A stretch of DNA of 64,000 nt from Ascoidea rubescens DSM 1968 (Eukaryota > Ascomycota > Saccharomycetes > Ascoideales > Ascoideaceae), in contig NW_017962915.1 of the NCBI RefSeq assembly GCF_001661345.1, forward strand, positions 1,119,657 to 1,183,656. Direction: 5' to 3'. The position numbers and the translations under genes are program-made. Position 1 is the stretch's first letter. Every line of letters begins with the position of its first letter. Below, in pieces: positions 1 to 9,885 of this stretch. The notes under the pieces were generated by a model. The model had not been told where the DNA came from and ran no database searches. It saw nothing but the letters and a program-made list of their open reading frames with translations.

Positions 1-1420
1 TTTTAATAAAATTATTGAATTTATTAAAGTTGAAATTTAGAAAAGAAGAGTTTCTTTTTGAGATTGAAGTGTTTGATATTTCCAGAGTTTTTATTGTTTC
101 AGATGATTCTAGAAGATTTGGAGGGATTTGAGTATTGGGAGCTTTCAGAGATTTAAGGGCATTGGTAGTTATTGGGGTAATTTTTGGAGTAGTTTTTGAG
201 TTAGATTTAGGAATAATATTATTATTGATTAATAATTCATTTGAAAAAGGGAAAGGAAAAGTGAAATGAGGTAGTGATGTTGATCTTTTATGAGATAATG
301 AGATAATCAGAGAGTTTTGTATATTTGATATTGAGGTTGATAATGAAGTTGAGTTTTCAATTGAGTTGTTAATTGAATTGTTGAATGAAGTATTTCTTGA
401 GGTATTTGTAGAAGTGTTTATTGAATTGTTAAATGAGTGGGGTATTGAAGTTGAGGTTGATAGGTAAATTGGAGTTTTGACAGAATTTGGAGTTGATAAA
501 GTTAGACTGGTAGTTGGGGATGATTTAAAATTTGTATTTAAAGACAATGGGATAGATAATTTTTGGTTTAATTTTTGGTTAAATTTTTGATTAACGTTTT
601 GGTTAAATAATTTTTTATTATTAAGTTTATTGATAAAATTTGGAGAGGGGTTGCTTCTTGATTTCTGATGAATAATTTTAAAGTTATTACAGTTGTTATT
701 ATTGTTATTGTTATTGTTATTATCATGACGGTTATTATTAGTATTATTGTTAAAGTTTTTATTTATATTTTTATTGCTTTTGTTATTGGTGTCGTAATAA
801 GTATTCCTCAATACTCTTAAATTTTGTAAATAGTGTATATCAAGTTGATTTAATTTATCATTGATTTTATCAGAATGATTGTTGTGGTCATTGTTATTGG
901 TTTTGATATCGATTAGGAAATTGATTTTTTTTTTGTTAAAAAAATTTGATAGTTTTAGTTCATTAGATTTAAAATTTAAATTGTTAATTAATTCTTCAAT
1001 TAGCTGATCTTTTGAGACTATGACTTGAATTAGGTTCTGGTTAATTTTGTTTATTTCGTTGATATTTGATATGATATCATTAATGTAGTTGTTTATATTA
1101 TCAAAACTGTTGGAAGTTAAGATGGTCACTGGCACCGAATCAATTGAAGAGATAGAAGGAGATGAGAAATGAGAATTATGAAAGGATTTGTTGTTGAATT
1201 TAATTTGGTTATTGTTGATGTTATTGGTATTGGTGTTTGTATTGGTGTTGGTGTTAGTGTTGATATTGTGTTTGATATTGCTTTTGGTATTGTTGTTGTT
1301 GTGATTATGGTTATTTTGGTTGTTTTGGTTGTTTTGATTGTTGTTTCTCAAGATGCTCTCGATCCTGTTGGAGTTGTCAATGGTGGGAGTGTATCTTTGC
1401 TTGGTAGATAATACAGACAT
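1..1420 (-). CDS. Asn/Ser-rich protein, N-terminal part (runs off left edge)
   Basis: The complement is open from an ATG at 1420 to the window edge, about 473 codons with no stop, so the gene is partial at its 3' end. The protein begins MSVLSTKQRYTPTIDNSN. It then carries Asn tracts encoded by AAC/AAT repeats, a more ordinary segment at about residues 100-200 (many Ile/Asn/Lys, such as NEINKINQNLIQVIVSKDQL), and a long Ser/Thr/Asn/Pro-rich region. No domain is recognised. The composition resembles low-complexity regulatory or prion-like proteins of yeasts. It contains a few CTG codons in the Ser/Thr-rich part. I cannot name the product. That it is a gene is supported by the very long open frame in an AT-rich genome and by the ordered repeats falling in frame. 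Confidence 0.8.
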   Translation of the reverse strand, partial: MSVLSTKQRYTPTIDNSNRIESILRNNNQNNQNNQNNHNHNNNNTKSNIKHNINTNTNTNTNTNTNNINNNQIKFNNKSFHNSHFSSPSISSIDSVPVTILTSNSFDNINNYINDIISNINEINKINQNLIQVIVSKDQLIEELINNLNFKSNELKLSNFFNKKKINFLIDIKTNNNDHNNHSDKINDKLNQLDIHYLQNLRVLRNTYYDTNNKSNKNINKNFNNNTNNNRHDNNNNNNNNNNCNNFKIIHQKSRSNPSPNFINKLNNKKLFNQNVNQKFNQKLNQKLSIPLSLNTNFKSSPTTSLTLSTPNSVKTPIYLSTSTSIPHSFNNSINTSTNTSRNTSFNNSINNSIENSTSLSTSISNIQNSLIISLSHKRSTSLPHFTFPFPFSNELLINNNIIPKSNSKTTPKITPITTNALKSLKAPNTQIPPNLLESSETIKTLEISNTSISKRNSSFLNFNFNKFNNFIK

Positions 1421-2241
1421 GTTCTCTACAACAGATTCATGACAAGCAACAAAGAAGCAGAGGAAGCAAAGAAAGCAAAAGTGGAAAGATGAGCTAACGA
1501 ATCACAGATCAATATACAAGCAGAATGGGACTTCGCTAGTGCTCGAGTAGCTGGAGAGGAAGGAGTAATGCTCAGATAAGGCTGTAGTGTTGTTCAGTAT
1601 CGAGAGGATGCTCTTCTTTAACATAGACACTTCTCTAACACTGTTTTCTCTTCTTCAGCACTTCCTCCTCCATCTTTAACCCATTCAGACTCTTTTGACT
1701 TCGGGACCACTCATGTGCCCCTTTCAAGTGGGAGGTTTAGCATGATGTAGACACTGCACATGACCTTCATCACGCATTTCAGATCAGCTTCCCTGCACCA
1801 TCGGCACTTCCTGTGCTGCGGGACGCCGTCAGAAGCCCAGCATTGCTCGTCTGCCATATTCGGGATGGAAATCATTGTCTGTGAAATATTATTCAATATG
1901 AAATAATATGAAATAATAATACTCAACCACTCAGTATTCCAGTATGCAGTCCAGCTATTCAGATACTGTTCAGATACTGTTCAGATGATATTCATGTATT
2001 TTCTGGCAGCCCTAGCACTGCTTCCTGTTGGAACACTGGTGCTATCGAAAGCAATGGCTCTTCTTTTGAGAGATTTATTAATTAATTTTATTTCTTCTGG
2101 CTCATTTAGGGCATTTTTAACTCTTTCCTATTCTGTTTGTTTAACTCCTTCTTGCTTTTTTACTCCTTTCAGTTTTTTTTCTTGTACCTGTACTTCTGCT
2201 TATTTCAATTGGTGTTTCTATTCCAGTTTCTGTTCCTATTT
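1421..2241. other. Intergenic region upstream of the Asn-rich gene and downstream of ARP1
   Basis: About 820 bases without a supported gene. It contains a GCAGAGGAAGCAAAGAAAGC-type tract at about 1450-1475 close to the Asn-rich gene start, and a pyrimidine-rich stretch from about 2060 to 2230 next to the ARP1 stop. The short ORFs here (for example 1985-2260) look fortuitous. Confidence 0.6.
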
Positions 2242-3642
2242 TTACAAGCACTTGGAATGAATTAAGTCGGGATTCTCCTGGTACTCGCCATATGTAACCC
2301 ACATTCTTTTGAATGTACTTAGTCCTCCCAAGATGCTGCCTCCAATCCAGGTACTGTATTTTCTTTCAGGAGGAGCATATATTTTAATTTTGGTTCTCTT
2401 CATTGTGTTGTTCTTCAATTCAATCAACAATCGATCTCCAAAGCCCTTTATAAGTGTATTCCCACCACTCAAAACAATGTTTCTATATAGCTCATTTCTC
2501 AAATCTAAATCAATCTTGTTAATACTCTCAAGTATCATATCTTGTATAGGTAGATATTCAGATCCAATTAAATCTGGCTGGAATAGTATTTCGGGACTTC
2601 GAAATCTCTCTGTTCCTACTCGGATTATTTTCCCATCTGGCAATTTGAAACTTTCATATTTTTCCATGGCATTGCCAAAACTATCTTTATTAATACCAAG
2701 GTTATCATGAGCATCATGGATATTACTGTCATTCCCCGTATTGCTATCATTTGTGTTATCATTGCTGGCAGTATTGATATTTGCATTACTACTGCTATCA
2801 ATCCGCTTGCCAATTATTTGCTGATTGATACCAGTATTTATATTAGTATTCCGGCCAAGAGCACTTATCCCCCTATTGCTCTTGCTTCTGACATCAATGC
2901 TACTGGTGCCACTATTTGAGTTCCTCATTGTCAACCAATCTCGTTCTTCTTGTCGAGGGTCTCTTGATATGTAACAACATTTCTCTTTGATGATTCGGAC
3001 AATCTCCTTTTCTGCACTCGTTTGCAATATCACTCCATTTTTTCGTAATAGCAACTGCAATTGCTCCGTTATATCTCTTCCTGCCAAATCAATTCTCCTT
3101 ATAGCATTTGGCAACGAGAATCCTTCATAAACTGGCACACTGTGACTGACTCCATCTCCACTATCCACCACCAAGCCCGTAGTCTTTCCCGACGAATATA
3201 ACGACAACACTGCTTGGATACTAAAATATATTGCAGGCGAATTAAACGTCTCAAAGAACGTCTGTGCCATTCTCTCTCTGTTTTTCCTGGGATTTAATGG
3301 CGCCTCAGTTAGCAACACTGGATGGTCTTCTGCTGAGATTCGTAAATCGTTCAAGTAGATGGACTGCCATAGTAGCTCCATGTCGTCCCAATTATCAATT
3401 ATTCCATGGCTGATGGGATATCTGATCTTCAACAACCCCCGGTTCTCCTGTGCTTTGTTGCCTATGAAGTTGTCGTCCTCAATGGCTCCTGCCATAACTC
3501 TGCTGTACTTGGGTCGCCCAACGATAGCTGGGAGATAGCTCTTGGGTCGTTCTTCGCCGGCAAACCCAGCCTTGATGGTTCCTGAACCATTATCAATCAC
3601 CACTGGCTGGTTCAATAGTATGTTCAACGATTCAGCCTGCAT
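2242..3642 (-). CDS. ARP1: Actin-related protein 1 (centractin, dynactin filament)
   Basis: Arp1 forms the short actin-like filament of dynactin, the dynein activator needed for nuclear and spindle positioning. The protein has the actin phosphate-1 loop ([20 protein letters not shown]), the [23 protein letters not shown] block, the VVDSGDG phosphate-2 loop and a C-terminal [16 protein letters not shown] block. All match Arp1 rather than conventional actin. I chose the ATG at 3642 ([15 protein letters not shown]) because it lines up with the family N-terminus; an in-frame ATG at 3693 would add 17 Glu/Arg-rich residues. Odd feature: an insertion of about 90 residues rich in Asn/Ser/Asp (about 2650-2920) splits the region before FKLPDGK in subdomain 4. 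The flanking actin fold is intact, so I expect a functional protein. Confidence 0.93.
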   Translation of the reverse strand: MQAESLNILLNQPVVIDNGSGTIKAGFAGEERPKSYLPAIVGRPKYSRVMAGAIEDDNFIGNKAQENRGLLKIRYPISHGIIDNWDDMELLWQSIYLNDLRISAEDHPVLLTEAPLNPRKNRERMAQTFFETFNSPAIYFSIQAVLSLYSSGKTTGLVVDSGDGVSHSVPVYEGFSLPNAIRRIDLAGRDITEQLQLLLRKNGVILQTSAEKEIVRIIKEKCCYISRDPRQEERDWLTMRNSNSGTSSIDVRSKSNRGISALGRNTNINTGINQQIIGKRIDSSSNANINTASNDNTNDSNTGNDSNIHDAHDNLGINKDSFGNAMEKYESFKLPDGKIIRVGTERFRSPEILFQPDLIGSEYLPIQDMILESINKIDLDLRNELYRNIVLSGGNTLIKGFGDRLLIELKNNTMKRTKIKIYAPPERKYSTWIGGSILGGLSTFKRMWVTYGEYQENPDLIHSKCL

Positions 3643-3847
3643 CTCTCGCTCTTCTCGCTCTTCTCCCTCTCTTTCCTCAGCTCTACCCAACAATCTACTG
3701 AAAACACACTCAGAAGCTCATAAAAAGCCCTGCTTAAAGTTGAAATTTGTCAAACTTCCGTTGTTCAAATTCCGTACCGCGGATACCCCGGATTTCTACT
3801 TCTATATTACACTGATATTGGTGTTTTTAATTAAATGGCTCTTATAT

Positions 3848-4780
3848 TTATACACTTTCAATGTTCAAGAGCTCTTTGATGTTGTACTCGAAACCCAACT
3901 GATCCAACTTCTCTTGCTTTTTGTCCAATCTCTTCAACTGCTCCCTCTTTAGCTTATTCCACTGGTTTAGTTTTCGTTTTTTCTCCGATTTGTTATTATA
4001 AATGCTTCTCCATGGCACAACTTCAAACTTCTTGTCGCTTCCTTTAAATAGCTCATCAACACTATGTATTTTGAACGATTTCAACAACTCGTCGTTTATC
4101 AAATTACATTTCAAAATATGGTTGAACACCAAGTAATTGTTCATCGTCTCGGCTGCAATCTTAGCCACTTCCAAATCTTCAAACTCAATAAACCCATAAT
4201 GCTTTGATTTCCCAGTCTTCTTATTACGTGAAACTCTTAATTTTGTTATATCTCCAAATTGTGAAAAATATTTCAAAAGTTCCTTTTCGTAAAAACCATG
4301 GGGTAATCTGCCAATATAGATTACTCCCTTTTTACTCTTACTCTTAGTCTTGTCATCTTTGCTTTTATTAGTACTTGTAATCTTCTGTTTTTCGACTTTG
4401 TGTTTCTTTTGACCTTCAGCTTCTTCTAAATCCAATTTTGTTGGTTTCTTTGATTTCTCATCTTTCACCTCTAAATCGGAATCCGAGTCTGAGTCTGAGT
4501 CTGAAAATCCACCAAATGAATTATCCTCGTCGTCATCACTGCCTTCTGAATCCTTAATCTGATAGTCGCTATCGTCACTAGATTCACTTTCAGAATGACT
4601 TTTAGAGAATTTCAATTCATCTTTATTCTGAACTATTTCATCTTCACTCTCACTTTTCCTTTCTTTTTCAATCTGCTTTCCAATCTTCTTTTCAATCTTC
4701 TTTTGATTTTCGATTTTTTTAACTGGATTCTTCCTTTGTGATGATCCTTTATTAATTACTTTCCTAGCCGCTTTTCCCAT
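3848..4780 (-). CDS. NOP15: Ribosome biogenesis RRM protein Nop15
   Basis: Nop15 is a nucleolar RRM protein of pre-60S particles, needed for ITS2 processing and 25S/5.8S rRNA maturation. The protein has a highly charged Lys/Ser/Glu/Asp N-terminal half, including SDSDSDSDSD-like runs typical of nucleolar proteins. One RRM follows, with RNP2 VIYIGRLP and RNP1 KSKHYGFIEF. The phrase GRLPHGFYEKELLKYFSQFG is close to the family signature, and a basic C-terminal tail follows. The chosen start gives MGKAARKV; an ATG four codons upstream at 4792 is equally possible. The gene is divergent from TFC7 across about 370 bp. The gene end lies about 200 bp from the ARP1 start on the same strand. Confidence 0.92.
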   Translation of the reverse strand: MGKAARKVINKGSSQRKNPVKKIENQKKIEKKIGKQIEKERKSESEDEIVQNKDELKFSKSHSESESSDDSDYQIKDSEGSDDDEDNSFGGFSDSDSDSDSDLEVKDEKSKKPTKLDLEEAEGQKKHKVEKQKITSTNKSKDDKTKSKSKKGVIYIGRLPHGFYEKELLKYFSQFGDITKLRVSRNKKTGKSKHYGFIEFEDLEVAKIAAETMNNYLVFNHILKCNLINDELLKSFKIHSVDELFKGSDKKFEVVPWRSIYNNKSEKKRKLNQWNKLKREQLKRLDKKQEKLDQLGFEYNIKELLNIESV

Positions 4781-5010
4781 TGCAAATACCAATACTCAAT
4801 ACTTGATTAAATCAATACAGAAAATGAAGAAAATATTTCCACCTCAAAATAAAACTAAAAAAAAAATTTCAAATGAAAATTAAAATTTCAAAAAAGGCGG
4901 TGCGTGTGTTCAGCCACTAATTACTGTATTTGTCAAAGATTTCATTTGCCACAATCAGTTTTTAAGACCCGTTTTTTGATTTTCGTTATTTCAATGAAAT
5001 TAAATAAATT

Positions 5011-5050
5011 AAATACAATTAAATACAATTAAATACAATTAAATACAATT
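5011..5050 (+). repeat. 10-bp tandem repeat (AAATACAATT x4)
   Basis: Four perfect tandem copies of AAATACAATT end about 110 bp before the TFC7 start, in the NOP15/TFC7 divergent promoter. Confidence 0.9.
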
Positions 5051-5160
5051 AAATTGAATTTGAATAACCTTTGAAGAATTCAAATAAAGCCAACCGGTTA
5101 TTTTCGGTTATACATCACATCGTACTGCTAGCTAATCAATTATTAATAAACCCTGCTACA

Positions 5161-6242
5161 ATGAATTCAATTGGAATTGAGGAATCAAGCGATTCGTCAG
5201 ATGGATTTGATTCTGAAATGGAAGTATGTTTATCAAAAAGAAAGATACTTGAATGGGAATGAGAATATTTTCATTCTCATTCTCATTCACATTTGGTATT
5301 AATTTCGTGTTTGTATTTTTGAATATTGGATACTAATTGAATTTTTTATAATAATACCATCAATAGGATGTTTATATAACAGTCGAGGTGCCTTTAATCA
5401 GCGAATCTTTAATCACAACAAGTTTCGAGACGTTTCATCCTGGATCTCGTCCTGTTTTGAATCAATCACAAAATCATAATAGATCTTCATATTCAAAATA
5501 TGTGAGCAGCCAGTCAGAAAATCTAAAGAAAAAAATACCAACTAAAAGAGACACTAGGAATCGAAAAAACAGTACCGATAAGAATAATGATTACAATGAC
5601 AGCAATAATGACGATGAAGATGAAAATGATAATGAAATTGGGGATAATGAAATTGAGGATGAAATTGATAATGACAATGATATTGATAATGAAAAATTGA
5701 ACTCTAAAACTTTACCACCAATAAATTCAATTTCAAACAATTTAGAATATCCATTCAACTTTATAAAGCCTACATCGGTATTACAAATTTCTGGATTAGA
5801 AACTGAGCACCCATTATTTAAGATTGACGATAACTTTTTTAGAGGCAGCTGGGAGAATTTAGTTGGAACTGAAGTGTTTGTAAATGATAATGGAGAAAAT
5901 GTATTGCCTAATGGTGGAGTTAAAAGTCGAATCAAGTTGCAGTTTGGAAGTTTTAAGAAAAAAAAAAAAATTTATGGAAAAAGTGAACATAAAAATGGTG
6001 AAAGTAATAAGGATAAGAGTGTGAAGAGTGGTCATAGTAATCATAAGAAAAAGACTAATGATGATGATGATGAAGATTATGAAGAAGAGAATCAGAATGA
6101 TGACAGAATTGACAAATCCGGGATAAATCATGAAAAGTCGGTAAAGTCATTAGCAAGAGTGAATTTGTATGAAAATGCATTGAATTTAGCAGAAAAGCTT
6201 GAAAAGGAAGATATGATACAACATAAGAAAGATAATAAGTAG
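5161..6242 (+). CDS. TFC7: TFIIIC tau55-like subunit, triple-barrel domain (one intron)
   Basis: The gene has two exons. Exon 1 is 5161-5223 (21 codons). The intron is 5224-5366, with donor GTATGT, branch point TACTAAT at 5331-5337 and acceptor TAG. Exon 2 is 5367-6242. The joined protein has 312 residues. It carries the TFIIIC triple-barrel fold: VYITVEVPLIS near the N-terminus, then VLQISGLETEHPLFKIDDNFFRGSWENLVGTEVF, the segment that pairs with Tfc1 in TFIIIC. TFIIIC recruits RNA polymerase III to A/B-box genes such as SCR1 in this window. An Asp/Asn/Glu-rich insert and a Lys/Asp-rich tail surround the domain. Unlike S. cerevisiae Tfc7, there is no N-terminal histidine-phosphatase domain; the protein resembles the shorter Sfc7/GTF3C6 form. 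The identity rests on this one domain. Confidence 0.8.
5224..5366 (+). other. TFC7: Intron of TFC7
   Basis: 143-bp intron: donor GTATGT, branch point TACTAAT at 5331-5337, acceptor TAG at 5364-5366. It joins the ATG exon to the conserved domain in frame. Confidence 0.88.
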
Positions 6243-6593
6243 CAAGAACAATAAGGATAATGATTTTAAAGTGTAAAATATCTACTAGTATTTTTTTTAT
6301 TTATTTTACTTACTTATATATATAAATATATATGATTATATATAATTATATATAATTGTTATAAAAATTAATAATTAAAAATTAAAATTAGATAGTATGG
6401 AATCCAACATAAACATAAATAACGATAACGATAATGATAATAAAACTCAATAAACATAAAAACAGTAAATTAATAAAATGTAATGATTAGAAAAAAACAT
6501 TAATTAAGAGGGGTAAGGGATTGTAAGATAATAGTCAAATAGTCAACCAATGAAAAAAATAAAATATTGTTTGTTTGTTTGCTTGTTTTATAT
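6243..6593. terminator. 3' intergenic region between TFC7 and the convergent stomatin gene
   Basis: About 350 bp of very AT-rich sequence with alternating TATATA near 6313-6360, as expected for overlapping yeast polyadenylation signals of two convergent genes. Nothing else seen. Confidence 0.5.
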
Positions 6594-7664
6594 TTAATGG
6601 CTAATACCTTCATTTAAGGCAGTCATTCTGACAATTTGCAGCTCATTATCAAACAAATCATCATCTTGGCCAGTTGGTAAAGGGGAGATTATAGGGTGAG
6701 TTGGATACATTGTTTGTTTTTTATTTTTTGGATTCGAAAAGTCGTCAGCTTCTTCGATAGTAGAACTTGAAGATGCACCAGGCATGAAGATGACTTTTGA
6801 GTTTGCAGATTTTGCCATGTTTTGCATGGCATCAAGGTATCTAATTTGCATAGCAGGTTTACTAGCCAAGATATCAGCAGCCTTTCTCATTAATTTGGCA
6901 CTTTCAACTTCGGCTTTAGCAGCAATGATTTTACCTTCACCAATTCTCTTTGCTTCAGCAGCTAAAGACAAAGAATTGGAAACATTTTCGGGTAAGGATA
7001 AGTCCTTAATAAGGATGCTCTCAATGTGGACACCCCATTCTTTAGCAGTTTGAGAGATTAGATTTTCCATATCAATGGCAACCAATTCTCTCTTCTCAAT
7101 GATCTCTTGCAAATTTTTACCACCGACAACTTGTCTTAAGGTTGTTTGAGCTCTTTCATTCAATGCAGAGTTTAAATTGGTAATGGCGAAAGCAGCTCTA
7201 TGAGGTTGGTTGATATTGTAGTAAACGACAGAGGTTATCAAAACCGTGACATTGTCCTTTGTGATACATTTTTGAGATGGAACCTCGATATACTGGATTT
7301 TAACAGAAAGGGAGATCAAATCCTCACTGATGATATTAACTTTGGTTAAGCCAGGGTCGACAATTTTGTACAATTGACCGAATCTGGTGATCAAACCAAC
7401 ATTTCCTTGCTCAATTGACTTGTATGGATTAGAGCAACAACAACAGGGAACCAAACCACAGGCACCAAAAATCTCACCAGCGAATGTTAGAAACTTGCTA
7501 TAGGTGGAAACAGGAGAAGAAGGCTCCCACTCATTGGCAAAGGACTGTTGGATGTCCTGGGTCTGTAAAACCTGACTGGAATCGGCATAGGTGTTAGGAG
7601 GTTTGACAAAGGAGTCCTGGTCGTTGATAATAGCGTTGTTTTGGGAAGATGAATTGGGGTCCAT
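6594..7664 (-). CDS. Stomatin-family SPFH/band 7 membrane protein
   Basis: SPFH proteins are membrane scaffolds that form oligomers in cholesterol- or ergosterol-rich microdomains. The protein has 356 residues. It has a polar N-terminus, a Cys-rich cluster (CGLVPCCCCSNPYKS, about residues 69-83) that may be palmitoylated, then a full band-7 domain running from SIEQGNVGLITRFGQLYKIVDPGL through VKIQYIEVPSQKCITKDNVTV to the helical segment AAEAKRIGEGKIIAAKAEVESAKLMR. The phrase YLDAMQNMAKSANSKVIFMP is typical of stomatins. I believe S. cerevisiae lacks a stomatin of this type while many other fungi have one. The gene is divergent from DUT1 with about 360 bp between the starts. Confidence 0.88.
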   Translation of the reverse strand: MDPNSSSQNNAIINDQDSFVKPPNTYADSSQVLQTQDIQQSFANEWEPSSPVSTYSKFLTFAGEIFGACGLVPCCCCSNPYKSIEQGNVGLITRFGQLYKIVDPGLTKVNIISEDLISLSVKIQYIEVPSQKCITKDNVTVLITSVVYYNINQPHRAAFAITNLNSALNERAQTTLRQVVGGKNLQEIIEKRELVAIDMENLISQTAKEWGVHIESILIKDLSLPENVSNSLSLAAEAKRIGEGKIIAAKAEVESAKLMRKAADILASKPAMQIRYLDAMQNMAKSANSKVIFMPGASSSSTIEEADDFSNPKNKKQTMYPTHPIISPLPTGQDDDLFDNELQIVRMTALNEGISH

Positions 7665-7921
7665 GGTGCAGTTGGTGATGAGGAAAAAAACTCAGAAGCA
7701 CGAGGAGAGGAGGCCTTATATATCAGATCAGATCATATCGAATCGGGCTATGCAGGACGGAAAAACGTCAATACTGCGTCCGCACAACTGAAACATGCAG
7801 CCGGAACCTTCCGATCAAAGCCATTTTCATGGAACCAATAGCACGGAACAGGCGGAAAACTGTCACGGGGTCCAAAGAAGGAAATGGCATGTGCTCAAAT
7901 CAGCTCAAGCACGTGGCTGCG

Positions 7922-7929
7922 ACGCGAAA
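7922..7929 (+). promoter_or_regulatory. DUT1: MBF/SBF-like site in DUT1 promoter
   Basis: ACGCGAAA lies about 100 bp upstream of DUT1, combining an MCB-like ACGCG with an SCB-like CGCGAAA. DUT1 is a classic G1/S gene in yeasts, so this fits cell-cycle control. A CACGTG box sits just upstream at 7910-7915. Confidence 0.55.
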
Positions 7930-8026
7930 CACGTTTGGGCTGAGTTTTCGTGATTTGTTCCGTCTCGGTATTAGATGGATGCGATGAACTGGCTGTGCTG
8001 CTTGTGCTGACTGTGATTCAACTGTT

Positions 8027-8479
8027 ATGCCCACAATGGCCTCTTTGAAGATCTACAGACGCTCTGAAAATGCCACCATTCCCACCAGAGGCTCTCTTCA
8101 CTCGGCTGGCTACGATCTCTACTCCTCGCAGGACACTGTTATTCCAGGCAGAGGACAAGCTCTAGTCTCCACCGACATTTCAATGGTTATTCCAATTGGC
8201 ACCTATGGCAGAGTTGCTCCCAGATCTGGTCTAGCTGTCAAATATGGCATTTCCACTGGCGCTGGTGTTATTGATAGTGATTATCGAGGAGAAGTCAAAG
8301 TCATGTTGTTCAACCACAAAGACGAAGCTTTTACTATCAAGAAGGGCGATAGAATTGCCCAATTGATCTTGGAAAAGTATCTTGTAGCCGACATTGTGGA
8401 AATTGATCTCTCTCAATTGGATCAAACTCTGAGAGGCGAAGGTGGTTTTGGTTCTACTGGCGTTGGTTTGAAAAATTAA
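8027..8479 (+). CDS. DUT1: dUTP diphosphatase (dUTPase)
   Basis: Hydrolyses dUTP to dUMP and pyrophosphate, keeping uracil out of DNA and supplying dUMP for thymidylate synthesis. The 150-residue protein has the trimeric dUTPase motifs in order: [10 protein letters not shown] (motif 1), APRSGLA (motif 2), [13 protein letters not shown] with the catalytic Asp (motif 3), KGDRIAQLI (motif 4) and the Gly-rich C-terminal arm [10 protein letters not shown] (motif 5). The length is normal. The codon before [10 protein letters not shown] is CTG (8429-8431), at a position that is variable and usually not hydrophobic in the family, which is of interest for CTG decoding. The gene is convergent with TAE1, about 105 bp away. 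Confidence 0.97.
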   Translation: MPTMASLKIYRRSENATIPTRGSLHSAGYDLYSSQDTVIPGRGQALVSTDISMVIPIGTYGRVAPRSGLAVKYGISTGAGVIDSDYRGEVKVMLFNHKDEAFTIKKGDRIAQLILEKYLVADIVEIDLSQLDQTLRGEGGFGSTGVGLKN

Positions 8480-8585
8480 GCGCAATTGTACATCCATATT
8501 CTTATTCATACTCATAATCCTCTTCTTAACCAAGTTGGCTCCCATATTTTAACTACTTTACTCATCTATATATATTTACCATCTT

Positions 8586-9350
8586 TTAATTAGGTTTCAA
8601 TGCATACATTTTAACAGGATACAACTCTCTTGGTAATCCTCTTTGTCTCTCTTCTGCAATCAATTTCAATCCGGCTTTCTTAAATATTTTCTTAAAACTT
8701 TTATCCGACCTTGTAACTGAACTGTCTAAATCATCAAAAGAATCATCAATTCCCTGTATGTTATTCTCTTTTACTATTATGGTCCCGCTATTATCTGATA
8801 TAATTAATCTTGTTTTACAGTACTTGAGAAATTTAACTAGCTCATCATCGGGTAAATGTCCAAGACACCATTGACACCAAATTATCCAGTATTTTTTCTC
8901 ATTTTTGACTTTAATCTTGGAAAAATCCTGCATTCCAATACAAAAGATCTCATCAACTTTCCCATTTTTAATCAACTCTTCATTTTCTATCTTCAATTGC
9001 TTTACAAATGATGTTATAGGCTCTAATAAATCACAGTAGTCACAAACTTTTGATAACAAATTTTTGGTAACTCTACCAATTCCTGCTCCTATTTCAATCC
9101 CATATTTAACTTCACTGGTCTCCATTCGGCTACCCACTTTTTTTAAAAAAATTCTCGACCCAATTATATCAACTTTTGGCACACATGTTTTTTCTCCAAA
9201 TCCTCCAAGCACTCCATCAACTGTAGCTGGAACATTTGCCCAGTATTCTATAGCATCTTCATAGTTTATCAAACTGTCAGGCTTAACAGGTGTGTTATTA
9301 TCTCCTGTTATTTCTTCTTCAATTTGTTTCTCTATTTGTTTAGCTGGCAT
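8586..9350 (-). CDS. TAE1: Protein N-terminal methyltransferase (NTM1/Tae1 type)
   Basis: Methylates the alpha-amino group of proteins that expose an X-Pro-Lys N-terminus after Met removal; the best-known yeast substrates are the ribosomal proteins Rpl12 and Rps25. The 254-residue protein fits the family: SAM-binding motif I IEIGAGIGRVTKNLL, the acidic DLLEP strand, FCIGMQDF, and the characteristic WCQWCLGHLPDDELVKFL segment. It ends RQRGLPRELYPVKMYALKP, also conserved in this family. A TTACCCGG box lies about 90 bp upstream of the start. Confidence 0.93.
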   Translation of the reverse strand: MPAKQIEKQIEEEITGDNNTPVKPDSLINYEDAIEYWANVPATVDGVLGGFGEKTCVPKVDIIGSRIFLKKVGSRMETSEVKYGIEIGAGIGRVTKNLLSKVCDYCDLLEPITSFVKQLKIENEELIKNGKVDEIFCIGMQDFSKIKVKNEKKYWIIWCQWCLGHLPDDELVKFLKYCKTRLIISDNSGTIIVKENNIQGIDDSFDDLDSSVTRSDKSFKKIFKKAGLKLIAEERQRGLPRELYPVKMYALKPN

Positions 9351-9885
9351 TTTTAATATTTTATAATATAAATATCATCTTTTTGAAATAATATATCATC
9401 TTTATAAAACTGTTCCTGATTTGAAAAATCAGGAAAAATAGTTACCCGGAAGTATACTCTAACATCAATTATCATTTATAGATTATCCTAAGCATTCGTT
9501 GAATCAAGTTGAGCAATTGACCATTATAGATTATCCTTTACAGCTTATCATTTGTAACTTATAATAAATACTAATAAAAAATAATAATAAAAAATAATAA
9601 TAAAAAATAATAATAATTAAAGACTAAATGCTGTTTTACTTAATTGATATTAAAAATTATTCAACTAGCATTAGTTATATATGTAGATATGAATGTGAAT
9701 GTAAATATAAATGTAAATGTAAATGAAAAACTAAAAACTAAAAACTAAAAGCGAAAGATTAAAAAAAGAAAAAGGGAAAAGGATAAAGATTAAATTGTAA
9801 CTGAAAGATCAAATTGATATTGAGTTTAAATTTGAAATCAATTATAATTTTAACTAATTTTATAGCCTATTCTACTCTATTCTAT
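9351..9885. other. Intergenic region between HCR1 3' end and TAE1 start
   Basis: About 535 bp. The right half is purine-rich simple sequence, with AATAAAAAATAAT-type repeats near 9560-9620 and GTAAATATAAATGT-type runs near 9700-9725. Apart from the TTACCCGG box nothing gene-like is seen. Confidence 0.5.
9442..9449 (+). promoter_or_regulatory. TAE1: Reb1-like site upstream of TAE1
   Basis: TTACCCGG, the S. cerevisiae Reb1 core, lies 92 bp upstream of the TAE1 ATG. The same octamer occurs in the MRPL32 and NUP192 promoters of this window. Confidence 0.55.
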
